Part shown: positions 16,587 to 24,625 of the stretch, piece by piece
Layout of the letters: every line of letters starts with the position of its first letter
How positions within the stretch are numbered: position 1 is the first letter of the stretch
Origin: Clostridia bacterium
GTDB lineage: Bacteria > Bacillota > Clostridia > Oscillospirales > CAG-272
DNA: 64,000 bases
Direction of reading: 5' to 3'
Assembly: GCA_017503325.1 (NCBI GenBank)
Contig: JAFVTI010000038.1
Location: forward strand, 1-64,000
The notes under the pieces: generated by a model
Database searches by the model: none
Told to the model about the DNA's origin: nothing
Seen by the model: only the letters and a program-made list of their open reading frames with translations
Program-made: the position numbers and the translations under genes

Positions 16587-16620
16587 GTATTTCAGACAAA
16601 TAAGACGCATATACAGCAAA

Positions 16621-16652
16621 AAAACAGCGAGATCCGCAGATCTCGCTGTTTT
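16621..16652 (-). terminator. Terminator of the MerR gene
   Basis: Perfect 14-bp stem AAAACAGCGAGATC / GATCTCGCTGTTTT around a CGCA loop, directly after the MerR stop codon. It ends in T on both strands. Confidence 0.8.
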
Positions 16653-16657
16653 TCGCC

Positions 16658-17584
16658 TTACAGGCTACGCTCGTATAAGTAATCCTTGACGCCCTTGTGA
16701 AACCAAAGCATATAGATACACGCACAATCCAGGGCAACGGCAATCACCATCAGCGTGGTCAGAAAAATGCCGAGTCCTTGGGGCATGAGCTGCTCGGTAA
16801 AAGTCACCGTGCCGTCCATACTGGTTTCGTATTCGATGCCGATGCGCGCACCCGGCAGCAGGTCCTGGATGCGCCAAAGCCCCGAGAACACACCGAAAAT
16901 ATGGCTGATAATGGCCACCACGCGCGCCCAGGCTGCGCCGCGCAAAAGATAAGTGATCAACAGAATAAATACCGCAATGCTGACCACAGCTGACAAAAGC
17001 GATCCTGACGAAAGCAGGTTGATGACGACGCTGAACAACGTGGTAACTGCCATAAAAATGCAATAAATGATCAAAAAGCGTTTGCCGAATCGCTCGCGCT
17101 TCTCTTCCCTTGCGCAGATTTCCAGGATCTCTGCGGAGTATTCCATCTCCTCCCACGGGTTGCGCTCGCAGAACTCTGCAAAGGTCTCTCCGTGATAAGG
17201 CGATGCGCCGTGGGTGGCGGTCTTTGCCCCCAGCTGCTCAGCAATCCGCTCGGCTGACAGCTGATCATGAGAGGAAAGCTCGGCAAGCTTATCCTTGGCT
17301 TGAGTCAAGCGTTGATTCTGCTCAGTCACGCGGCCGCGCCAGCCCGCCAGTACGTCGCCGCACTTCTCGGGGCGCTCCAGCATGAGCGCGATCTCGTCAA
17401 GCGAAAAGTCGGCATGACGCAGCTCGGAAACAATGGCCAGCTCGCGCAGGTTGTGATCCGAGAAAACTAAGTATTCCCTGCCTCGCTCGCTGTATTTTTC
17501 AGGATGCACCAGCCCCCGTTCACAGTACAGTCGCACGGCACGCTCGGTCAATCCGGAGCGCTCGCATATCTCTTTCATTTTCAT
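16658..17584 (-). CDS. Membrane-anchored MerR-family regulator
   Basis: 308 residues. Residues 1-70 are a MerR winged helix (MKEICERSGLTERAVRLYCERGLV). A coiled-coil linker follows (about 85-115). After a hydrophilic stretch there are four hydrophobic membrane segments (about 170-300). MerR proteins normally have a soluble effector domain; a membrane effector domain suggests sensing of membrane state or a hydrophobic compound, which is inferred. AGGA is 8 nt before the ATG. Its own promoter has the 19-bp spacer typical of MerR control. Confidence 0.8.
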   Translation of the reverse strand: MKMKEICERSGLTERAVRLYCERGLVHPEKYSERGREYLVFSDHNLRELAIVSELRHADFSLDEIALMLERPEKCGDVLAGWRGRVTEQNQRLTQAKDKLAELSSHDQLSAERIAEQLGAKTATHGASPYHGETFAEFCERNPWEEMEYSAEILEICAREEKRERFGKRFLIIYCIFMAVTTLFSVVINLLSSGSLLSAVVSIAVFILLITYLLRGAAWARVVAIISHIFGVFSGLWRIQDLLPGARIGIEYETSMDGTVTFTEQLMPQGLGIFLTTLMVIAVALDCACIYMLWFHKGVKDYLYERSL

Positions 17585-17639
17585 GACAGTGTCCTTTCAA
17601 AGTAAAAATGGGTTGCTACTTTTCGTGTGTAACAACCTC

Positions 17640-17670
17640 ATTTTACATTCATACCTTGGGTAAGTTTCAA
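17640..17670 (-). promoter_or_regulatory. MerR-type promoter with 19-bp spacer
   Basis: On the minus strand TTGAAA (17670-17665), a 19-bp spacer, and TAAAAT (17645-17640). The spacer carries the dyad TACC-CAA-GGTA. Overlong spacers with a central dyad are the hallmark of MerR-activated promoters, so autoregulation is likely. Confidence 0.55.
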
Positions 17671-17698
17671 GGGATTTGACTCATTATTTACAGAAAAT

Positions 17699-18256
17699 TC
17701 ATCTTCTGTCGCTATCCGGGTACACCGCGCGGCTGCCGCCCACGAATTTGGGGCGCGTGCGCGCACACAGCACGCTTGCCTGCCCGATGGTGCTCTGCGA
17801 AATTCTCACGGGCACCGCCACGCTGCGCAAATGCATGCCGATCAGCGTACCGCCGATATCCATGCCTGCGTGTGCCCTGATGGATTCCACCGCGCAGGGC
17901 TCTTGCATATTCGCCCATGCAGCGGTTGCAAACGAGCCGCCTGCCTTGGGTTGCGGAATGACGCAGACCTCGCAGAGGTCGTACTGTTCGGCACATGCTC
18001 TTTCCACGATCAGCGCGCGATTGAGGTGCTCGCAGCATTGCGCTGCAAGGTACAATCCGCGTGCCGCGCAGGCCTCGGAAATGGCCTCGTAAACCGCATT
18101 TGCCACCTCGGGTGCGGATGCGTGGCCAATGCTGCCACCCGCAATCTCGGACGAGGAACAGCCCACCACCAAGATCTGCCCCGCCTTGACGTTTGCAGCA
18201 TCCAGCAGCTGCTCGACTGCCAAGGACGCCTGGGCTTTGATTTGCTCTGTGCTCAT
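17699..18256 (-). CDS. UPF0340 / TIGR01440 family protein (YwlG-like)
   Basis: 185 residues with the conserved GCSSSEIAGGSIGHAS motif and a C-terminal MHLRSVAVPV segment followed by a VGGSRAVYP motif, typical of the YwlG family (unknown biochemical function). The start at 18256 is one base after the nagB stop (TGA-T-ATG), with GAGGG in the nagB 3' end as ribosome-binding site. Upstream in-frame ATGs lie inside nagB and are less likely. Tight coupling to nagB suggests a link to amino-sugar metabolism. Confidence 0.8.
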   Translation of the reverse strand: MSTEQIKAQASLAVEQLLDAANVKAGQILVVGCSSSEIAGGSIGHASAPEVANAVYEAISEACAARGLYLAAQCCEHLNRALIVERACAEQYDLCEVCVIPQPKAGGSFATAAWANMQEPCAVESIRAHAGMDIGGTLIGMHLRSVAVPVRISQSTIGQASVLCARTRPKFVGGSRAVYPDSDRR

Positions 18257-18257
18257 A

Positions 18258-18980
18258 TCAGCCCTCATATGCGTCGCGATCACAGATCAGTGTCACGTCA
18301 GCGTGCAGATTGAGGAAGGATGCGGGGCAAGAGGTGGATACTGTACCCGCAAGCATTGCCTTGACGGCCTCACGCTTGCCCTTGCCGTTTGCCAGGATAA
18401 TGATCTTCTTGGCAGAGAGAATGGTGCCCATGCCCATGGTCAGCGCCTTGGTGGGAACCTCGTCTGCGCTTGCGAAAAAGCGTGCGTTGGCGTCGATGGT
18501 ATCAGCAGTCAGAGCGGTAACGTGCGTTGCGGGGTGCAGCGCCTCTGCAGGCTCGTTGAATGCGATATGACCGTTGCGGCCAATGCCAAGGATCTGAATA
18601 TCCGCACCGCCAAGTCCGCGCACGAATGCCTCGTATCTTGCAGCCTCTGCTGCAGCGTCAGCTGCGCTGCCGTCCGGCACGTAGGTGTTTGCCTTGTCTA
18701 TATTGACGTGGTCAAACAGCTTGGTATTCATAAAATAGCGGTAGCTCTGCTCGTTTTCAGGCGAGATGGGATAATATTCGTCCAGGTTGACCGTGGTGAC
18801 AGCCGAGAAATCCAGCTCACCCTTGTCACACATGGAAATCAGCTCGGCATACAGCCCCTCGGGGGTCGATCCGGTTGCAAGACCCAGCACGCAGTCGGGC
18901 TTATTCTTGATCACGTCGGCAACCATACCTGCGCCGACGCAGGACATTTCAGCGTAATTGTTACAGCAAATAATTTTCAT
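18258..18980 (-). CDS. nagB: Glucosamine-6-phosphate deaminase
   Basis: 240 residues, the usual NagB length. Motifs are LGLATGSTPEGLY, TVNLDEYYPIS with the catalytic Asp, GIGRNGHIAFNEP, and ALTMGMGTILSAKKI. The enzyme converts glucosamine-6-phosphate to fructose-6-phosphate and ammonia, feeding amino sugars, including recycled cell wall, into glycolysis. AAGGAG is 8 nt before the ATG at 18980; a TTG six codons upstream is not supported. No nagA is nearby. Confidence 0.93.
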   Translation of the reverse strand: MKIICCNNYAEMSCVGAGMVADVIKNKPDCVLGLATGSTPEGLYAELISMCDKGELDFSAVTTVNLDEYYPISPENEQSYRYFMNTKLFDHVNIDKANTYVPDGSAADAAAEAARYEAFVRGLGGADIQILGIGRNGHIAFNEPAEALHPATHVTALTADTIDANARFFASADEVPTKALTMGMGTILSAKKIIILANGKGKREAVKAMLAGTVSTSCPASFLNLHADVTLICDRDAYEG

Positions 18981-19008
18981 CACAAAATCTCCTTCCAAAA
19001 ATGTAGGC

Positions 19009-20235
19009 TTACCACTTGTCGCTCTCGTCCTCGGGGATGACTTCCTTGATGGCGGCGATCGCGCATTCGATCATGCTGTCGTCCGGCTCAAGCACGGTGA
19101 TGTGCTGCAGCCAAACGCCGGGCAGAGAGATCAGACGGGTCAGGAAATTGTCGTATCTGCCTGCCAGCTTGAGCAGCTCGTAGCCGATGCCCATGACCAA
19201 GGGGAGCAATACTAAGGATATGCCGGTACGTACCAGCGTGGGAAGAACGCCGTGAATGGGGCCGAGAATTTCTTTCATGGAGCCACCGAAGATCGCGATA
19301 AACGAGGGCTCGATAAAGAACGAAACGAACACGTTGACCAGCACCATCAGAATCAGGAACGAGGTGCCGCAGCGGGGATGGAATCTTCTCTGCTTACGCA
19401 CGTTTTCTACGGTCAGTTCAAGTCCTGCCTCATAACAGAAGATAGACTTGTGCTCTGCACCGTGATAGCGGAAGGTGCGGCGGATCTCCTTCATCAGGGA
19501 AACGGCAGCCATGTAGCCGACCACGATGACGATCTTGAGAATACCCTCGATCAGAGAGCGGATCAGCGACTCCAGCGCCACGTTTGCGGGCTTGAGCGCG
19601 GGGATCAGCCAGACCAGGAGATCGTAGAGTGCGGTGGGCACGAACTTAAACAGCACAATGGCAAGACCCAGACCCAGCACGACGCCAAGGATCATGACAA
19701 GCGTGGTGGTCAGCGATGCGCCGTCTGCCTTTTTCTTTTCCTTCTTTTCCTCAATGACGGGAGCCTCGACAGCGGTTGCAGCTTGTTCGGTGACGGGTGC
19801 TTGCTCCTCGACGAAAATCTCTTGTGCTACGGGTGCCTGCTCTGCGGGCGAATCGTGATTCTCCCCTACGGGCTCGGCAACGGGGGAGATGCCCTTCTTG
19901 GCGGCCTTTTTTGCAGCCTTGGCGGCTTTTTTGGCCTCGGCCTCGCGGCGCATTTCCTCCTCAGCCTCTTCAAGGCCGGAGATCTCAGCCGAGCGCATCA
20001 GGCACTTATAGCCCTGGATCATGGACATAGTAAAACTATATACGCCGCGCACCACGGGGATTTTTGCGATCAGCGGGGTTTTGCTGTCATTCTGCTTGAT
20101 CTCGAGCACGATCTCGCCCTCGGGATTGCGCACCGCCATAGCGGTTTTCTTGGGTCCTCGCATCATAATGCCCTCCATCAGTGCCTGGCCGCCGATGGAA
20201 GTCTTTTTGCAAGGAGGACATTTATCTTTTTTCAT
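19009..20235 (-). CDS. yqhQ: DUF1385 membrane protein YqhQ
   Basis: 408 residues. The N terminus SIGGQALMEGIMMRGPKKTAMAVR is the YqhQ signature. The C-terminal half carries the family's FRYHGAEHKSIFCYE and HPRCGTSFL motifs and several membrane helices. A low-complexity charged insert lies near 100-175, Ala/Lys-rich then Glu/Pro/Val-rich, before the first helix; it is longer than I expect for YqhQ. GGAGGG is 6 nt before the ATG at 20235. Widespread in spore-forming Firmicutes, function unknown. Probably co-transcribed with nagB 28 nt downstream. Confidence 0.85.
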   Translation of the reverse strand: MKKDKCPPCKKTSIGGQALMEGIMMRGPKKTAMAVRNPEGEIVLEIKQNDSKTPLIAKIPVVRGVYSFTMSMIQGYKCLMRSAEISGLEEAEEEMRREAEAKKAAKAAKKAAKKGISPVAEPVGENHDSPAEQAPVAQEIFVEEQAPVTEQAATAVEAPVIEEKKEKKKADGASLTTTLVMILGVVLGLGLAIVLFKFVPTALYDLLVWLIPALKPANVALESLIRSLIEGILKIVIVVGYMAAVSLMKEIRRTFRYHGAEHKSIFCYEAGLELTVENVRKQRRFHPRCGTSFLILMVLVNVFVSFFIEPSFIAIFGGSMKEILGPIHGVLPTLVRTGISLVLLPLVMGIGYELLKLAGRYDNFLTRLISLPGVWLQHITVLEPDDSMIECAIAAIKEVIPEDESDKW

Positions 20236-20338
20236 ATATTTCCCTCCATAATAAGGTGTTAACATAATATATCACATTACATGATAGCACACGTTTATTA
20301 ACATGATATGAATTATTTGCACCTTTTTCGTTTTCGGC

Positions 20339-20367
20339 TTGACTTTCGGAAAATTTTGGGATATAAT
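20339..20367 (+). promoter_or_regulatory. Promoter of yajC
   Basis: TTGACT (20339-20344), 17-bp spacer, TATAAT (20362-20367), about 38 bp before the yajC start. Confidence 0.8.
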
Positions 20368-20404
20368 AGTTGTGTATGTGAAAACTCTCAATGGAGGATA
20401 AAAA

Positions 20405-20737
20405 ATGAATTTTTCGGCATTAACCAATCTGCTCACCAATCAGGGCGGCGGTGGCGGTCAGATCATTATGACCATTATCATGGTTGTTCTGGTCGGCGTG
20501 TTCTTCTATTTCTTCATGATCCGCCCTCAGAAGAAGCAGGAAAAGGAAATCAACGAAATGCGCAACAGCCTGTCCGTGGGTGACGAGATCACCACCATCG
20601 GCGGCATCATCGGCAAGGTCATCAGCATCAGAGACGAAACTGTTGTCATCGAGACCAGCCACGACCGCACCAAGATCCGCCTGCTCAAGAGCGCGATCAG
20701 CAAGGTGGACGTCAAGGCAGAGGACGCACAGAAGTAA
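20405..20737 (+). CDS. yajC: Preprotein translocase subunit YajC
   Basis: 110 residues. One N-terminal membrane helix (about 18-40) is followed by FFMIRPQKKQEKEINEMRNSL and VGDEITTIGGIIGKV, both signatures of YajC. It associates with SecDF-SecYEG at the membrane to support export. GGAGG is well placed. secD/secF are not in the window. The next gene encodes a TIGR04086 protein, a neighbour pair often seen in Clostridia. Confidence 0.93.
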   Translation: MNFSALTNLLTNQGGGGGQIIMTIIMVVLVGVFFYFFMIRPQKKQEKEINEMRNSLSVGDEITTIGGIIGKVISIRDETVVIETSHDRTKIRLLKSAISKVDVKAEDAQK

Positions 20738-20755
20738 TTGGGATTTCCCAAACAT

Positions 20756-20821
20756 AAAAACGGCTCCGTACTCATATAGTATTACCAAATACGGTAATAT
20801 TATGGATACGGAGGCGTTTTT
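20756..20821 (+). promoter_or_regulatory. Hairpin that overlaps the downstream ribosome-binding site
   Basis: AAAAACG-G-CTCCGTA (20756-20770) pairs with TACGGAG-G-CGTTTTT (20807-20821); an inner TATTACC/GGTAATA stem closes the loop. The 3' arm contains the only GGAGG of the next gene and runs into its T stretch. It reads both as a yajC terminator and as a structure masking the ribosome-binding site of the TIGR04086 gene. Confidence 0.65.
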
Positions 20822-20823
20822 TT

Positions 20824-21306
20824 ATGAACAGATCGGTCAAAGGGATTCTTCCCGCACGCGCGCACAAAGCCGAGAAGGCACAAAGCAGCGGCAGCTTTGC
20901 AGCAGGAGCTTTGTGGGGCATGGCGTTTTGTACAGTCGGCGGGATCATTCTGCTTGTGGCAGGCGCACTTGTTGCGTACTTCACCCCCGACCCCAACGCG
21001 CTGATCCTGCCGCTGGGCTTTGGCGCGATGGTGCTCTCCTGCCTGCTTGGCGGCCTTGGCGTTGGGATCAAATGCGACTCGGCCATTCTTCCCTGCTCTC
21101 TGCTCTGCGCTTGCATTTACGTGGGTCTTGGGCTTTTGCTGGGACTGTTTTTCAGCGGTGAGCTGCGGCAATCCTTAACGCTTGGCTTAGGTCTTGGTGC
21201 ATCGCTCGGCATTCGCGCGGGGCTGGTTGCCCTGTTTTGCGCCTCGGCCGTATTGACCGCGCAGATCAAAGGCAAAATCGCAGCAACACCGAGAAGACAC
21301 AGATAA
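20824..21306 (+). CDS. TIGR04086 family membrane protein
   Basis: 160 residues. A basic N terminus is followed by four hydrophobic segments: about 28-52, 58-80, 88-108 and 115-145. The segment order and Gly-rich helices fit TIGR04086/YrzE-type proteins encoded beside yajC in Clostridia; function unknown. Its GGAGG lies in the 3' arm of a hairpin, so translation may be controlled. Confidence 0.7.
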   Translation: MNRSVKGILPARAHKAEKAQSSGSFAAGALWGMAFCTVGGIILLVAGALVAYFTPDPNALILPLGFGAMVLSCLLGGLGVGIKCDSAILPCSLLCACIYVGLGLLLGLFFSGELRQSLTLGLGLGASLGIRAGLVALFCASAVLTAQIKGKIAATPRRHR

Positions 21307-21312
21307 AAGAAA

Positions 21313-21341
21313 AACCCGCACCTGCGATGCAGGTGCGGGTT
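21313..21341. terminator. Bidirectional terminator
   Basis: Perfect 13-bp stem AACCCGCACCTGC / GCAGGTGCGGGTT around GAT, between convergent genes, with T-rich flanks on both sides. Confidence 0.8.
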
Positions 21342-21358
21342 CTCTTTATTCATCGGAA

Positions 21359-22522
21359 TTATTCCACGTAATTGTAAATTGCGTCCTCAATGTCAAAGCT
21401 CTCGACACGCATGTCACCCGGATCAAACCAAAGCGTGATGCCGCCGTTTTCGGGATACCAGCCCTCGCCCGTGACCAACGAGCCCTTTACCTTGGAGGTG
21501 CCCCAAGCGCCCGTGATCACACCGTCCTGATCATAGTCCAGGTAGCAGACCAGCATGACTGCCTTGACGTTGTCCGAATCGATCTTGAGATCGTCCAGAT
21601 CGTTGATTCCCAGCTTGGCGATCAGATCAAAGAGCAGGTTTTCCCACGGAATCGCAATCTCGGCAGTCCAGCCGGAGCCATCCTCGCGTACCTTGGTCGC
21701 GCCCATAAGGCCGCCGATTGCCTCATCCTGCGAGCTCATGACGTAGTCCACGGAAGCTGCAGCATCCGACGTGATGCACTGTACGGTGACGTGCGCAGAG
21801 CCGTCCTCTTGCAGGCCGAACGAATAGAATACGCCGCGCTCATACATGCCGCTCTGGCCGCAAAGGCCGCCAAGATCCAGCTGAATCTGGAACGCATCGC
21901 CCTGATACGTGCCGTTCTCGCAAGCTCTGATGGTGGCATCGTTGACGTCAAACGCCATGTAAACGTATTCCAGGTCACAGGTGACCATCATGCCAAAGCC
22001 GTCGTCCGCACCGACCTCGCCAACCCATGCGTCCAAAGCGTCCGCACCAAAGTACATACCCCAATAGGGCAGCCAATTGTTGCCGTACCAATCGCCAAGA
22101 TCACCGTCCATGATCAGCACATCCTGCAAAGAAGGCATGGGATCCACGGGAAGCTCGGTCTCCCCAGCAATCTCGGTGGTATCGACTTCAATATCCACGG
22201 GCCAGGTCTCCTCTATCCAGGTCTCATCCACCCATGTTTCGTACGACACGGTTTCATCACCCCAATAGCCCCCGGTCCATTCCTCCGCCCAATCTACTTC
22301 AATATCGGTTTCCACCTCGGGATGTCCTTCGAGCGCATCCCCCTCGGGCACGCCAATCGTGGCATCATTGCCCACGATTCGGTCAAGCAGTGCGCCCAGG
22401 TCAAGCTCGCCCTCGTAATCGGCAAGCAGCTCGCCTACAAGACCGTTGCCCATGTCACAAGAGACAAGCATGGTGCACAGCAAAAGTGCTGCCAAAGCAA
22501 AAGCAAACAATCTTTTTTTCAT
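21359..22522 (-). CDS. Lipoprotein with CBM9-like domain (GLV-motif family)
   Basis: 387 residues, start preceded by GGAGG. The lipobox VSC (near residue 21) is followed directly by CDMGNGLVGELL, a motif shared with the next two genes. An acidic Trp/Thr-rich region (about 60-125) leads to a domain (about 130-385) resembling the CBM9/DOMON-like fold: DGDLGDWYGN at its start, then VYMAFDVND and WTAEIAIPW. CBM9 binds carbohydrates; that ligand is an inference. Third of three tandem lipoproteins in transcription order. Confidence 0.7.
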   Translation of the reverse strand: MKKRLFAFALAALLLCTMLVSCDMGNGLVGELLADYEGELDLGALLDRIVGNDATIGVPEGDALEGHPEVETDIEVDWAEEWTGGYWGDETVSYETWVDETWIEETWPVDIEVDTTEIAGETELPVDPMPSLQDVLIMDGDLGDWYGNNWLPYWGMYFGADALDAWVGEVGADDGFGMMVTCDLEYVYMAFDVNDATIRACENGTYQGDAFQIQLDLGGLCGQSGMYERGVFYSFGLQEDGSAHVTVQCITSDAAASVDYVMSSQDEAIGGLMGATKVREDGSGWTAEIAIPWENLLFDLIAKLGINDLDDLKIDSDNVKAVMLVCYLDYDQDGVITGAWGTSKVKGSLVTGEGWYPENGGITLWFDPGDMRVESFDIEDAIYNYVE

Positions 22523-22546
22523 ATTCTTTCCTCCTGTCATCTCAGT

Positions 22547-23338
22547 TTAGTCTATGATCGGATCCTCCACCGGCACCTCCTCGGTCTCGGGCACGGTGGT
22601 AAACATTTCAATCTCGAAATCATCATGGAATACCCAGCCGTCAATCAACGCGCCGATCGGATCGGCCAGCAGTGTCACACCGTTGAGCCCGGGCTCCAGC
22701 ATCTCGGTCGGCACGGTCACGATAAAGCCGACGGGATAGTCCGCGCCCATTTCCCTGATCTTATCAAGCGTTGCCGCATCGGGCTCAAAGGTGGTAACGT
22801 ACTCAAAATGCTTTTGGGTCGAGATATTCAACCAGTAATAAAAATCCATATCATCCGATCTGTTATAGCCCGCGTATCCCACGATGCGAATGCACTCAAG
22901 AGACTCGTCGATGTGGACAAAGCCATCCCAGTCCTCCAGCTGCTCCTCGTCAAGCAAAATCTCGGTTTCGGGCTCGTAGGAGCCATCTGTCTTATACACG
23001 CCCTCCACGTACAGGTATCCGTAACCCATCAGCTTGGGTACCTCAACGTCCGATCCGTAATCCCCGGTGGTCTGCGGCTCTTGCGTTTCAGGCGCAGGAT
23101 CGGTAACGGGATATTCAACAGGCGGGGTGGTTTCCACCTCAACAGTTCCCCACGGCTCAATCGGATCGATTGCAACAATTTCAGATTCCTCAAGGCCCAC
23201 AGAGGGCTCGACAATGACGTGATTTCCCTGTTCCTTCAAGTCTCCTATCAGCTCGGCAACAAGACCGTTGCCCATATCGCATGCTACAAAACTGCAGCAT
23301 AAACAGGCTATCAAAAAGAACAATGCAATTCTTTTCAT
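22547..23338 (-). CDS. Lipoprotein (GLV-motif family)
   Basis: 263 residues. The signal peptide ends at the lipobox VAC near residue 20, then CDMGNGLVAELIGD, nearly identical to its neighbour. A Thr/Pro/Glu-rich linker (about 65-95) precedes a beta-rich domain with EDWDGFVHIDESLECIRIVGYAGY, a segment comparable to one in the next lipoprotein (RIRGYATYDV). A strong GGAGG precedes the ATG. Function unknown; probably the middle of a co-transcribed lipoprotein trio. Confidence 0.65.
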   Translation of the reverse strand: MKRIALFFLIACLCCSFVACDMGNGLVAELIGDLKEQGNHVIVEPSVGLEESEIVAIDPIEPWGTVEVETTPPVEYPVTDPAPETQEPQTTGDYGSDVEVPKLMGYGYLYVEGVYKTDGSYEPETEILLDEEQLEDWDGFVHIDESLECIRIVGYAGYNRSDDMDFYYWLNISTQKHFEYVTTFEPDAATLDKIREMGADYPVGFIVTVPTEMLEPGLNGVTLLADPIGALIDGWVFHDDFEIEMFTTVPETEEVPVEDPIID

Positions 23339-23349
23339 AGGTACCTCCT

Positions 23350-24594
23350 TTATCCCTGCGTTTCTTCCGCGATCTCGGTTTCGATCTCGGGCTGTGGCAT
23401 CAAAACGTCGATTTGCTGCTCATAAATCACCGGAGCGTTCTCTCCTATCAGGGCATCAATCGGAACTACGCCGCTCAGATAAATCGTATCCCCGGTATTC
23501 CACAACGCCTCAACGGGTACGGAAAATTCGAACACGGTCATGCGCTTCTCGTATTCCATACCGATCAATGCAACGTCGGATGCATCGGGCGTGACAATGC
23601 TGATCGGTTCGCTGTGTACACCTGTATCCCCATACCAAGTCATCACTGTTAAGTAATAGGTCACATGCGGCATAACGTCATACGTAGCGTATCCTCGGAT
23701 ACGAAGCTCTCCCTGTGTAAAGTCTTCAGCATTCAACATGCTCTCCCACTCCCGAAGTTCCTCTCCGAGATCCAATACGCCATTCCAGTCCTTCAGCTCC
23801 CCAAAGGTCATCAGCGGTGCAGACTTCCCATTTGGTGTGTGCAGCGTTATCCCGAGAAATCCACACGTTTCCAGAGTCGGAAGCTCTGAAGTCGTATCCG
23901 TGCGGTTGACCACAAATTTGATCATCTGCATGGTATATTCTCCCTGCTCATTGGTTGCGCGTGCATAGCAGGTCACGGTATGGCTTCCCGGAGAAAGCTC
24001 GGATACCGGGATCACGATATCACAGTAGTTGAGCGCTGCAGTACCGTTGATCGTCCATTCACCATGTGCTCTTGTCACAAAGCTTTCATCGTACAGAATT
24101 TCGCCGCCGTCGATCGAATAACCCAGTATCGCCCCCTTTTCAGGGCAACGCCAGCACCCTCGCACGATCAGCGCGGAAATGCTGTCGTCCACGTCAGCCT
24201 GACCATTCCATTCGTGACTGTTCTCCGACGTAAAGTAGCGGCCTACAATCTGCTCACCGTTGACCACGGCAACCAACGTATAAATGCTGAATCTATGCGT
24301 TGGCCGAGGCTCGTCGGGTGCATCAAGGTCGCATTGACCGCAATCGCAGCCCGTCTCGGGCGGCTCGGTCGTGCTTACCTCGGTCGTCACGTAAGAATTT
24401 TGCGTGGTTTGGATTTCTACGGGCGGTATAGGGTCAATAGCCTCTTCGATACAATCCTCGATCGGATAAAGATGTTCATCCGCACGATCGGTCCCACCGA
24501 ACAGCTCGGCCACAAGGCCACCTCTTGTGTCACAGGAGGTTAAGACCGTCATACAAAGCGCGGTCAGAAGTAAAATCGTGATCGTTTTTTTCAT
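23350..24594 (-). CDS. Lipoprotein (GLV-motif family)
   Basis: 414 residues. Lipobox TSC near residue 20, followed by CDTRGGLVAELFGG. A CDCGQCD cluster, possibly metal-binding, occurs near 88-95. Two beta-rich domains follow (about 100-235 and 245-395), each with a phrase about self-orienting strands (SALIVRGCW, ELRIRGYATY), suggesting an internal duplication. GGAGG is 8 nt upstream of the ATG. Shares its N-terminal motif with the two downstream lipoproteins and lies 31 nt after the glycosyltransferase gene. Confidence 0.65.
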   Translation of the reverse strand: MKKTITILLLTALCMTVLTSCDTRGGLVAELFGGTDRADEHLYPIEDCIEEAIDPIPPVEIQTTQNSYVTTEVSTTEPPETGCDCGQCDLDAPDEPRPTHRFSIYTLVAVVNGEQIVGRYFTSENSHEWNGQADVDDSISALIVRGCWRCPEKGAILGYSIDGGEILYDESFVTRAHGEWTINGTAALNYCDIVIPVSELSPGSHTVTCYARATNEQGEYTMQMIKFVVNRTDTTSELPTLETCGFLGITLHTPNGKSAPLMTFGELKDWNGVLDLGEELREWESMLNAEDFTQGELRIRGYATYDVMPHVTYYLTVMTWYGDTGVHSEPISIVTPDASDVALIGMEYEKRMTVFEFSVPVEALWNTGDTIYLSGVVPIDALIGENAPVIYEQQIDVLMPQPEIETEIAEETQG

Positions 24595-24625
24595 GGCGAT
24601 TGCCTCCTTTCATTGCTTACAATAT

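Noticed and set aside
18129-19040. A 303-residue plus-strand frame opposite nagB
   Set aside because: Antisense to NagB, which has complete active-site motifs; the frame is Cys/His-rich and has no ribosome-binding site.
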